Below the pieces are notes generated by a model. The model was not told the origin of the DNA and searched no databases. It saw only the letters and a list, made by a program, of their open reading frames with translations. DNA of 7,826 nt from an uncultured Chloroflexota bacterium. GTDB lineage: Bacteria > Chloroflexota > Anaerolineae > Anaerolineales > Anaerolineaceae. The position numbers and the translations under genes are program-made. Below are positions 1 through 6,268 of the stretch, piece by piece (positions within the stretch are counted from its first letter, which is position 1; each line of letters starts with the position of its first letter). The stretch covers positions 1 to 7,826 of the forward strand of contig CADBKS010000236.1 of assembly GCA_902795255.1 (NCBI GenBank), in the 5' to 3' direction.

Positions 1-71
1 ATTTCTCATACAGCACATATTCAGGTCCGGCAGCATGCTCCCGATAAGCATTATGCTAAAGCTCTTCGGCT

Positions 72-96
72 CCACCTGCTTAGCAGGTGGTTTTCT
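72..96 (+). terminator. Hairpin with T-tract, likely + strand terminator
   Basis: A perfect inverted repeat (CCACCTGC, TTA loop, GCAGGTGG) at 72-90 is followed directly by TTTTCTCT. This is the layout of a Rho-independent terminator for a + strand transcript entering from the left. No upstream gene can be named: bases 1-70 are too short, although one frame ends at a TAA near position 45 and another at 98-100. The - strand side of the hairpin is not followed by a T-run, so it acts mainly on the + strand. It could also be a transposon-end hairpin (see findings). Confidence 0.6.
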
Positions 97-103
97 CTAA
101 CAT

Positions 104-125
104 GAATAAAGGCGCCGGAGCGCCT
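104..125 (-). terminator. Terminator of the thyX-dcd operon
   Basis: On the - strand, AGGCGC, a TCCG loop and GCGCCT (125-110) form a perfect six-base-pair GC-rich stem followed by TTTATT. It lies about 30 bases past the dcd stop codon, the expected place for an intrinsic terminator. The T-run is imperfect, so efficiency is uncertain. Confidence 0.6.
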
Positions 126-155
126 GAATTAACTTGAAATTGCGGGTAGTTGTAA

Positions 156-728
156 TTATTTTCTTTCCGGACGGGAAGGTTCCGGTCGGATCTGGCCCAT
201 ATAGCGGCTGGTCCGCTGGGAATAGTCATGATCCGGAAGTTCGGAAAGATAACTGAACTGGATCTGTACGACCCGCGCGGCATAGGGGATCACAACGTTG
301 TGTTTGCCTTCATTGCGAAGCTCCAGGGTGATCGTCCCTTCAAATCCCGCATCGATAACACCGGCCATCATGTGGTTGATAAATACACGGCCAAGGCTGG
401 ATTTCGTGTAGACTTGTCCGCAGATGTCCTTCGGCATGCGGAAAAACTCACGGGAACAGCCCAGGAAAAGATCTCCCGGGGTTAAAAGGATCCCTTCATC
501 CGGGTTGACTTCCTTCAGCTCCCAGAATTTTTCCGGTTCGTATGGGCGCCCGAAAACAAGCGGTTCCTGTGTCTCCCTTGGCCACTGGATAAACCGGCCG
601 AGCGTCAGATCCAGTGTATTGGGGTTGATCTGTTTTTGGACGGTTTCCCAATCCGTTTCGGAACGCTCAAAGTCGATCATGCCGTTCAGGATCCGTTCGG
701 TTATATTCCGGTCGCAAAGTACACTCAT
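156..728 (-). CDS. dcd: dCTP deaminase, possibly the dUMP-forming type
   Basis: A cytoplasmic homotrimeric enzyme of the dCTP deaminase/dUTPase fold, 190 residues, the usual family length. It deaminates dCTP to dUTP, or in the bifunctional type yields dUMP directly. KSSLGR at 109-114 holds the family's Ser and Arg. IDAGFEGTITLELRN at 125-139 holds the catalytic Glu at about 136. YMGQIRP near the C-terminus matches the nucleotide-closing tail. The AG-IDAGF context resembles dUMP-forming enzymes (M. tuberculosis, M. jannaschii type) more than E. coli Dcd (AHRIDPGW), but specificity is inferred. I chose the ATG at 728 over one four codons upstream because it overlaps the thyX stop as ATGA and has GGGGG five bases ahead. 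Oddly, the loop after SSLGR seems one residue short, with Met where relatives have Thr before Ala-Gly. It supplies dUMP for ThyX. Confidence 0.93.
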   Translation of the reverse strand: MSVLCDRNITERILNGMIDFERSETDWETVQKQINPNTLDLTLGRFIQWPRETQEPLVFGRPYEPEKFWELKEVNPDEGILLTPGDLFLGCSREFFRMPKDICGQVYTKSSLGRVFINHMMAGVIDAGFEGTITLELRNEGKHNVVIPYAARVVQIQFSYLSELPDHDYSQRTSRYMGQIRPEPSRPERK

Positions 729-1243
729 TGCTGCCCCCATTCATATTTTCCGCAGGGCCGGAGCTCGTGGCAGACTTTGCCGCGGTAAATGCATTCCGGG
801 ACACAGAAAGATGCCGAGATCGGATCCACCTTGCGCAGTTCTTCGACGATTGCGACCGCGATGCTGCGCGTAGTGGCATCTGCTTTGTAGCAAAGGCGCT
901 TTCTGCAGAAGTTGACAAGCGCCTGGAAATTCATATCCATCACATGGGTGACCGGAGCGTCCTGGCGTTCGGCACCGCGGTCAGGATTGACACGCTGCGA
1001 GCGTACATAGTGCTCAATGCCGAATTTATGCCGGACAAGATGAACACTGCAGTAATAGGGAATATCCCGCATAACGACCGTGTACATCAGTGTGCGGACA
1101 GGTGAATGTTCAGCGGCAAGGATCTTTTTTTTCCAGGCATCGGACGGAACTTTGGCATCGTCTTTTCCCTGGGTGATCCGTGCCAGATAAAGGCATCTTT
1201 CCCAATCAGCATCCGTGGGATAACGGAGAATCTCAATATTCAT
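725..1243 (-). CDS. thyX: Flavin-dependent thymidylate synthase, short variant
   Basis: A FAD/NADPH-dependent enzyme that methylates dUMP to dTMP using methylene-tetrahydrofolate. Visible landmarks are EHSPVR at 45-50 (the H-x-SP region), HLVRHKFGIEHYVRSQR at 68-84 (the ThyX signature) and RKRLCYKADATTR at 114-126, which aligns with the R-x-C-x-x-AQWEIR dUMP-binding helix. At 172 residues it is shorter than typical ThyX (roughly 210-250). The signature is RHK-x8-S rather than RHR-x7-S, and the C-terminus carries Cys 147, 151, 158 and 164. This resembles a divergent ThyX group I recall from phages and Firmicutes; that recollection needs a search. The start is secure: AGGAGG lies a few bases upstream on the - strand. 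Its stop overlaps the dcd start, so the two are translationally coupled. No dihydrofolate reductase is visible nearby, consistent with ThyX chemistry, which does not produce dihydrofolate. Confidence 0.88.
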   Translation of the reverse strand: MNIEILRYPTDADWERCLYLARITQGKDDAKVPSDAWKKKILAAEHSPVRTLMYTVVMRDIPYYCSVHLVRHKFGIEHYVRSQRVNPDRGAERQDAPVTHVMDMNFQALVNFCRKRLCYKADATTRSIAVAIVEELRKVDPISASFCVPECIYRGKVCHELRPCGKYEWGQQ

Positions 1244-1474
1244 CTCTCCTCCTGATCAATATCTCCTGTTAGAGCTCATAATGACATGTATATGGCAGGC
1301 GAAAGGTTTGTGCTTCGCACATGGCGCGGCACAGTTGCTCGCGTGTTTGCATAAGCCGCAGGCCGCCCCCGATTGTGAAATGCCTGAGACGGCCGGTATG
1401 GTTATATACCATCAGCTGCTAACAGAACTCGCACGAAATTTGCGGCGACCATTTTATTATAAGCGATAATAGAA
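1244..1474. other. Intergenic stretch upstream of thyX with no convincing gene
   Basis: About 230 bases lie between the terminator after the M42 peptidase and the thyX ribosome binding site. Both strands hold short open frames: 62 codons on + (1281-1469) and 47 codons on - (1269-1412, MVYNHTGRLRHFTIGGG onward, rich in Arg, His and Cys). Neither has a Shine-Dalgarno sequence or a family I recognise. Small hairpins are present, for example TGTGC-TTC-GCACA near 1310-1322 and GGTAT-ggttat-ATACC near 1395-1410. The thyX promoter should lie here on the - strand, but I see no clear -35/-10 pair. Confidence 0.4.
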
Positions 1475-1501
1475 AAAAGGGCGGAGACAAACCGCCCTTT
1501 T
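1475..1501 (-). terminator. Strong terminator after the M42 peptidase gene
   Basis: A perfect ten-base-pair stem (AAAAGGGCGG with CCGCCCTTTT) closes a seven-base loop. On the - strand it is followed by a run of T residues (1478-1473), ending the solute-binding protein/peptidase transcript 25 bases after the peptidase stop. The flanking A and T tracts make it potentially bidirectional. Confidence 0.85.
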
Positions 1502-1525
1502 GCATCTATGCTCACAGGACCTGCT

Positions 1526-2566
1526 TCAGTTTGTGATGTAAGCCTCAAGCAGCTTCAGAGTGGCCAGTACACCATCCTTGTGACTGCGTTCGTAACCGTG
1601 GGAAGCGTAGACCCCCGAACCGATCAGACCGTGACGGATATCGCAGCCGGCACGCAGTGTCGCTTCAACGTCAGAACCGTAGAAAGGATAAATATCGACT
1701 GCGTAATCGGCGCCCGAGCGGATCGCGGCTTCGATCAGCCCTTTGACTGTCTCGTAAGCATACGGACCGCCCGAATCTTTGGCGCAGATCGATACCTGAT
1801 GCTCCGTGCACTGCAGTCCGCTGCCGACACAGCCCATATCCACGGAGATCACCTCCGAGACGCCATCCGGGATCGATGCGGAACCGCCGTGCCCAACCTC
1901 TTCGTATACTGTAATATACGCGTAAATGTGACGTTTGAGCTGCAGGTCATTGTCCCGGATGTATTTTGCGAGTCCGAGCAGAATACCGACACTCAGTTTG
2001 TCGTCAAGGAAGCGGCTCTTGATATAACCGGATGCCGTGACGCGTGTCCGCGGATCGAAACATACGATATCACCGGTGTTGATCCCCAGCGCTTTTACGT
2101 CTTCTGCAGAACGGACGGGTTCATCGAGCACGATCTCCATTTTGTCAAATTCACGCTCTGTCTTATTGTAATCACGGTTCACGTGGACAGACGCGTTGAT
2201 CAGCTGCAGGGTCCCTTCATAGCTGCCGGAGAATTTAGTGATGATCCGGCAGTTTTCCGTTTCCGTGTTGTTGGGATTCAGACCGCCGAGCGCGGTGATG
2301 CGGAGACGGCCGTCGCCTTTGACCTCCGCAACGATCCCGCCGAGTGTGTCGGTGTGGGCAGCCAGAACAAGTCCGCCTTCCTCCGTATCCGGTCCTCCGA
2401 GATCAGCAATGACGCCGCCTTTCCGGGTGTGAATGGTTTTGAAGCCCAGTGAATGGAAAGCATTGATCACAAATGCTTCAGCTTCAGCGGTATAACCGGT
2501 AGGACTGTCGACGGCCAGAAGCTCTGTTGTCTTCCGGACTGCATATTCCATTGTTTCAGTATTCAT
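1526..2566 (-). CDS. M42-family metallo-aminopeptidase
   Basis: A cytoplasmic zinc/cobalt-type aminopeptidase of the M42 (TET-like) family, 346 residues, full length. Expected metal and catalytic residues are present in order: H71 and D73 in AAHTDTLG, D188/D189 in FLDDKLSVG, catalytic E222 and ligand E223 in YEEVGHGG, D243 in SVDMGC, and a terminal His in ASHGYERSH (H323). The ASHGYERSH ending differs from the common YIHSP ending and recalls the M42 subgroup annotated near NAGGN osmolyte genes, though no such genes are here. M42 enzymes usually form dodecamers that trim short peptides. No signal peptide is seen. The start lies 20 bases after the stop of the upstream binding-protein gene and has only a distant GAAAGG, so coupled translation from that gene is likely. 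Exact substrate specificity cannot be read from sequence. Confidence 0.92.
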   Translation of the reverse strand: MNTETMEYAVRKTTELLAVDSPTGYTAEAEAFVINAFHSLGFKTIHTRKGGVIADLGGPDTEEGGLVLAAHTDTLGGIVAEVKGDGRLRITALGGLNPNNTETENCRIITKFSGSYEGTLQLINASVHVNRDYNKTEREFDKMEIVLDEPVRSAEDVKALGINTGDIVCFDPRTRVTASGYIKSRFLDDKLSVGILLGLAKYIRDNDLQLKRHIYAYITVYEEVGHGGSASIPDGVSEVISVDMGCVGSGLQCTEHQVSICAKDSGGPYAYETVKGLIEAAIRSGADYAVDIYPFYGSDVEATLRAGCDIRHGLIGSGVYASHGYERSHKDGVLATLKLLEAYITN

Positions 2567-2586
2567 AGGTCAGCAGATGCCTTTCA

Positions 2587-4122
2587 TTATCTGGGCGGGG
2601 CGACCGGGGTCGGGAAAATGTTCGGCTGTTTTTTCGGTCCGCCGGTGTTCGTGTAAGTGAAAACGTAGCTGACTTTCTTGGAACCTTCCGCAACGATCCC
2701 GTATACGTAATCCCCTTTGCCGTTGCCCGGGCAAAGCACGACGGATCCGGACGGATAATAAGTCGTATAGATGCGCTTATTATTGATCGAGAAATGGATC
2801 GCGGTGGCATTGCGGACGGTCCAGTAGATCGTCGGGCAGAAACCGTTATCGCCTTTATAGTAATTCGGCTGCCACTGCGTGATCACGGGCGATGCCCCGA
2901 CCGGAGGGGCACTGACCTGTTCCTCCGTGACAATGATCTTGGCTGTCAGTTTCGGCCCGAAGAACGTTCCGTCCGGAGCCCGCATCTGATAGTATCCTGT
3001 ATAGGTACCGGTAGCCTGCGGGGCTTTCATTTTCATCGGAACATCGACCGTTCTGCCCGGGATGGTTTCGACCGGGACTACGGCGGAATTGGCGCTCATG
3101 TAATCACCGTCGACAAACTCGATTGTATATCCCTGGTACCAGGTGCAGGAGCCGTTATTGTAGATCTGCCAGGTCTTTGTGAATTCCGTGCCCGGATTCA
3201 CTTTTGTCCCGTCCTGATAGGTAACGTCAGACATGAATACCATGACATTTTTGCAGTTGGCGGGCTGATTGATCGGCGGGATCGGTGTGGCGGTCGGGCT
3301 GACGATCACAGGGACCAGCTGGACCTGGGACGGGCGGGAGATGGTGATCTCGGCTTCATCGCCTGCACTTTGTGTGTATTTATCGATCAGGGCTTTCAGT
3401 GAACCGTCACCATCGGCGTTCATTTTTGCAAGGCCGTCATTGATCCGCGCGATCAGGGCCTCGGAACCCGGAGCCGCCGCGAACGCGTATTCCTCGTTGG
3501 CAAGGGTATCATTGACGATCTTGAAATTTCCGGAGCTTTCATAGGTATGAATATAGGCATCACGGTCCATCATGATCAGGTCCACGTTTCCGCCGCTGAG
3601 GGCCTTCAGGCCGGCATCGAGCGTTGAAAAAGTGAAGATATTCTGTGTGTTGATGACTCCCTCTGCGACGAGATTTGTCTTCAACCACTGGTCAAAGCTC
3701 GAACCGCGCTGCACGCCGATGCGGAGATCGGAAGAGTTATCCCGGTCAAGTTTGTCCGGAACTCTTCCGGATTTGGAGGCGATGATTACGGCAGCGTTCG
3801 TATAATACACGTCGGAAAAGAGCAGCTGTGATTCACGTTCCGGTGTTTTGGAAAAAGCACCACCGATCAGATCGATCTGCCCGACAGAAACGGAGTCGAT
3901 CAGTCCGTCGAATGCGATATCCAGCGGCGTGACCGTAAAGTCTTCCAGTTTGCCGATCGCGTTGATCAGCTCGATATCAAGCCCCGTCAGTTTTTCATTA
4001 TAGTCATAATAAACAAACGGACGATATTCCGCAGAGGTCCCCATGTTCAGGGTTTCCGCGGAAACGGCCCCGCAAGTGATCAGAAAGATCAGCAGCAAAT
4101 AAATAAATATAGGCCTTTTCAT
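2587..4122 (-). CDS. Secreted solute-binding protein (family 3) fused to an NBR1-type Ig domain and one Ig-like module
   Basis: 511 residues. Signal peptide at 1-22 (MKRPIFIYLLLIFLITCGAVSA), cleaved before Glu; the Cys at 17 lacks a good lipobox. Residues 24-255 form a family 3 extracellular solute-binding domain: YRPFVYYD, GLDIELINAIGK, GGAFSKTPER (Arg 96 in the place that usually contacts the ligand carboxylate), GVQRGSSFDQW, and VDLIMMDRDAY. A P/T-rich linker (SPTATPIPP) follows at about 265-288. Residues 290-398 are an NBR1-type Ig domain (FTKTWQIYNNGSCTW, PDGTFFG) with Cys 290/326. Residues 411-492 are one further Ig-like module with Cys 429/464. The tail is Pro-rich. A clean AGGAGGG supports the start. 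It is a paralogue of the divergently transcribed + strand gene and cotranscribed with the M42 peptidase. No permease or ATPase is adjacent, so uptake, sensing or surface binding all remain possible. Confidence 0.88.
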   Translation of the reverse strand: MKRPIFIYLLLIFLITCGAVSAETLNMGTSAEYRPFVYYDYNEKLTGLDIELINAIGKLEDFTVTPLDIAFDGLIDSVSVGQIDLIGGAFSKTPERESQLLFSDVYYTNAAVIIASKSGRVPDKLDRDNSSDLRIGVQRGSSFDQWLKTNLVAEGVINTQNIFTFSTLDAGLKALSGGNVDLIMMDRDAYIHTYESSGNFKIVNDTLANEEYAFAAAPGSEALIARINDGLAKMNADGDGSLKALIDKYTQSAGDEAEITISRPSQVQLVPVIVSPTATPIPPINQPANCKNVMVFMSDVTYQDGTKVNPGTEFTKTWQIYNNGSCTWYQGYTIEFVDGDYMSANSAVVPVETIPGRTVDVPMKMKAPQATGTYTGYYQMRAPDGTFFGPKLTAKIIVTEEQVSAPPVGASPVITQWQPNYYKGDNGFCPTIYWTVRNATAIHFSINNKRIYTTYYPSGSVVLCPGNGKGDYVYGIVAEGSKKVSYVFTYTNTGGPKKQPNIFPTPVAPPR

Positions 4123-4153
4123 TCAATTCCCTCCTGTAAAAAAATGATTTGAT

Positions 4154-4183
4154 TTTACAAATTGTATAATGATAAATTATAAT
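4154..4183 (+). promoter_or_regulatory. Promoter of the + strand binding-protein gene
   Basis: TTTACA at 4154-4159 (five of six to TTGACA) and a perfect TATAAT at 4178-4183 are separated by 18 bases. Transcription would begin near 4190, giving a leader of about 43 bases before the AAGGAAGG ribosome binding site. A second TATAAT at 4165-4170 has no well-spaced -35. Confidence 0.65.
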
Positions 4184-4205
4184 ATTTTTATGTGTTTTTG
4201 ACCAA
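4176..4205 (-). promoter_or_regulatory. Candidate divergent promoter of the - strand binding-protein gene
   Basis: On the - strand a perfect TATAAT (4181-4176) has TGGTCA 17 bases upstream (4204-4199), matching TTGACA at four of six. The -10 overlaps the -10 of the opposing promoter, so polymerases could compete for the same bases. The -35 is weak. Confidence 0.45.
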
Positions 4206-4232
4206 TGAATATAAACTGAAAGGAAGGCTCAA

Positions 4233-6029
4233 ATGAAAAAAGCACTGATCCTGCTGTTATCATTAATGACATTATTAATGTTTTGCAGTGTATATGCGGA
4301 TGACCTGGCTGACGTACAGAAAGCGGGTGTTCTGCGATTCGGCGTTCCGCCGGAATATATTCCCTTCATTATTTTCGATAAAGACGGGAACCAGTCCGGG
4401 ATCGATATTGCGCTGATGGAAGAGATCGGACGGCGGATGGGCGTCAAGGTCGAAACCGTAAATCTTGCATTTGACGGGATGATCGACTCCCTTAATATCG
4501 GCCAGGTCGATGTGATCGGCGGTGCGTTCTCCAAAACGGATGAACGTATGGAAAAAATTGATTTCACCCGGGTTTACTATGCCGGCGACGCACAGTTTAT
4601 CGGTCTTGCGACACTGACAAAACCGGCATCCGTTGATCTTTCCAGTTTCAGGGACCTGAAGATCGGTGTTCAGAAAGGCACAAGCTTTGACCAGTGGATC
4701 AAAACAAATCTGGTAGGCGGCGGATACGTCAGCGTGAGAAATGTTTACAGCTACTCCTCAGCCGCGGATGAAATGAAAGCCCTGGACCGCAAAGATGTCG
4801 ATCTTGTGCTGATCGATCAGGATGTTTATGAAGGCCTCTACCGCAGCACCGGAAAATATCAGATCTTCTATGACGGTTTTGTGAAAGAAAATTATGCTTT
4901 CGGTCTCCGCAAAAATTCTTCCCTGACTTCCGTTGTCAACGGGCATCTGACGGATATGCTGAAAGACGGCACGGCACAGACGATTGCGAACCGCTTCTTC
5001 AGCATGAACTTTAATGAAGTCGAAACAACGATCGCGCGCCCGAGTCAGATCGCGACACCGACACCTGCGGTTCCGGTGCCGGTCGTTGTTCCCGCGCAGC
5101 AGACCGTTACTTCCTGTGTAAACGGGATGGTCTTTGCTGCAGATATTACTATCCCTGACGGATACAGACTCTATCAGGGACAGGCCTTTACAAAAACATG
5201 GCGCGTAAAGAATACAGGTACTTGTACATGGACTCCGGATTATTCTTTTGTATATGTTACCGGTGACCAGATGAGCGGCCGGAACATCAACGTTCCGACG
5301 ACTGTTGCTCCCGGGCAGACTGTTGACCTTTCCGTCAATCTGATCGCACCTTATGGTGACGGCAGCTACCGCGGATACTGGCAAATGCGTTCTCCTCAGG
5401 GGAGCAATTTCGGGGAGACAATCTGGGTAAAAGTCCAGGTTGGAAACAGTGCTCCTGTGACACCGACCCGGGTACCGGACGGTCAGCGTTATGCGCCGAT
5501 CAATATCAAATATTTTTATCCGGATTATTATGCAGGGATCGCGGGTGACTGCGTCCGTGCCTATTGGGCAGCGGAAGGCGCTTCAATCGTTGAAGTTACG
5601 GTGGACGGTGTAAGCCTTTATAAAGGAGACGTTGTCAATCCGGGCTCTCTGAAGCTCTGCGGTCCGATTCAGGATTCGGGAACGCATAATGTAGAGCTGT
5701 ATGCGTTCAATGTAACCTCAGATGCGTACAGTTCCTTCCAGTATTCTACGGAAGGGCAGCGCCGCATCGTGCCGGAGATCAATTACTTCTATGCCGATTC
5801 CGACAGCGGTCCGCTGGGCGAATGCATCAACGTATACTGGTCTGTTTCAAATGCTGCTGCGGTTGAGATCGATGTCGACGGCAATCAGATCGAATACAGC
5901 CAGAAGAAATCCGGAACGACACCGGTGTGCGCGACGATCCAGTCTGTCGGAAAACACCGGATCACCCTCACGGCTCATACCGTGACGGATGATGCTACAT
6001 CCGTGATCACCTATAAAACAACGAAATAA
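4233..6029 (+). CDS. Secreted solute-binding protein (family 3) fused to an NBR1-type Ig domain and two Ig-like modules
   Basis: 598 residues. Signal peptide at 1-22 ending VYA before Asp-Asp. Residues 24-260 are a family 3 solute-binding domain: PPEYIPFIIFD, GIDIALMEEIG, AFDGMIDSLNIGQ, GGAFSKTDER (Arg 105, probable ligand carboxylate contact), GVQKGTSFDQW, and VDLVLIDQDVY (Asp 195, probable amino-group contact). A TPTPAVPVPVVVP linker follows. Residues 295-403 are an NBR1-type Ig domain with all four tryptophans (323, 333, 383, 398) and Cys 295/331. Two homologous modules follow at about 422-506 and 514-595, each opening with a YFY motif and carrying CVxxYW/CxxVYW and Cys pairs 440/476 and 531/566. 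There is no transmembrane anchor or sorting motif. The start is supported by AAGGAAGG. Compared with its divergent paralogue it has one extra C-terminal module. It is monocistronic, closed by the terminator near 6090. The ligand cannot be assigned beyond amino-acid-like. Confidence 0.9.
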   Translation: MKKALILLLSLMTLLMFCSVYADDLADVQKAGVLRFGVPPEYIPFIIFDKDGNQSGIDIALMEEIGRRMGVKVETVNLAFDGMIDSLNIGQVDVIGGAFSKTDERMEKIDFTRVYYAGDAQFIGLATLTKPASVDLSSFRDLKIGVQKGTSFDQWIKTNLVGGGYVSVRNVYSYSSAADEMKALDRKDVDLVLIDQDVYEGLYRSTGKYQIFYDGFVKENYAFGLRKNSSLTSVVNGHLTDMLKDGTAQTIANRFFSMNFNEVETTIARPSQIATPTPAVPVPVVVPAQQTVTSCVNGMVFAADITIPDGYRLYQGQAFTKTWRVKNTGTCTWTPDYSFVYVTGDQMSGRNINVPTTVAPGQTVDLSVNLIAPYGDGSYRGYWQMRSPQGSNFGETIWVKVQVGNSAPVTPTRVPDGQRYAPINIKYFYPDYYAGIAGDCVRAYWAAEGASIVEVTVDGVSLYKGDVVNPGSLKLCGPIQDSGTHNVELYAFNVTSDAYSSFQYSTEGQRRIVPEINYFYADSDSGPLGECINVYWSVSNAAAVEIDVDGNQIEYSQKKSGTTPVCATIQSVGKHRITLTAHTVTDDATSVITYKTTK

Positions 6030-6036
6030 AGCAGTC

Positions 6037-6061
6037 CTGTACGGATAACGGATCCGTACGG
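6037..6061 (+). repeat. Hairpin directly after the binding-protein gene
   Basis: An eight-base inverted repeat, GTACGGAT-aacgg-ATCCGTAC (6039-6059), extendable to ten pairs with one G-T wobble, begins eight bases after the stop codon. It has no T-run, so it is not itself a terminator. It may protect the mRNA 3' end ahead of the true terminator. Confidence 0.5.
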
Positions 6062-6077
6062 TCTGATAATGGAACGG

Positions 6078-6106
6078 AAAACTGCGGTGCAACAGCCGCA
6101 GTTTTT
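6078..6106 (+). terminator. Terminator of the + strand binding-protein gene
   Basis: AAAACTGCGG and CCGCAGTTTT form a perfect ten-base-pair stem around an eight-base loop, followed by a T-run. It lies about 50 bases after the stop codon. Being A/T-flanked on both sides it may work bidirectionally. Confidence 0.87.
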
Positions 6107-6231
6107 GTATTCGGAAAAGCTGCATCCTGATTTTTTCCCGGTAAAAGAACGGGTTCGTTGAATAAAACAACCGCATAATTTCTGTTCGAATCAGAAAACA
6201 GATAAAGCTGTTACCCGAAAAGATAAAAGCA

Positions 6232-6240
6232 TGGTAAGAT
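6232..6240 (+). promoter_or_regulatory. Candidate extended -10 promoter of trxA
   Basis: TGG followed by TAAGAT matches the extended -10 form TGn-TATAAT at four of six hexamer bases; the only -35-like hexamer 18 bases upstream is TTACCC, which is poor. Transcription would begin near 6247, leaving a short leader containing GGAGG. A very similar ATGGTAARAT string precedes rnz. Confidence 0.35.
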
Positions 6241-6268
6241 AAAATCAGTAGTTTATTTGGAGGATATT

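Noticed and set aside
1281..1469. A 62-codon open frame on the + strand
   Set aside because: It has no ribosome binding site, no family resemblance, and runs to just before the terminator; an equally long frame exists on the other strand.
1508..2452. A 314-codon open frame on the + strand
   Set aside because: It lies opposite the M42 peptidase, whose metal ligands and motifs are intact on the - strand. Its protein matches nothing I recognise and has no ribosome binding site; it is an antisense shadow.
2794..3402. A 202-codon open frame on the + strand
   Set aside because: It is antisense to the NBR1-type and linker part of the - strand binding protein, with low-complexity Arg/Asp content typical of a shadow frame.
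4233..4300. Lipoprotein signal in the two binding proteins (Cys at 18 and 17)
   Set aside because: The residues before the Cys (LMF and LIT) do not form a lipobox, while a good AxA-type cleavage site follows a few residues later in both.
6179..6197. Possible tRNA T-arm (TTCGAAT loop with a 5-6 bp stem)
   Set aside because: The loop matches the tRNA consensus, but no matching acceptor stem, D-arm or anticodon arm could be found upstream.
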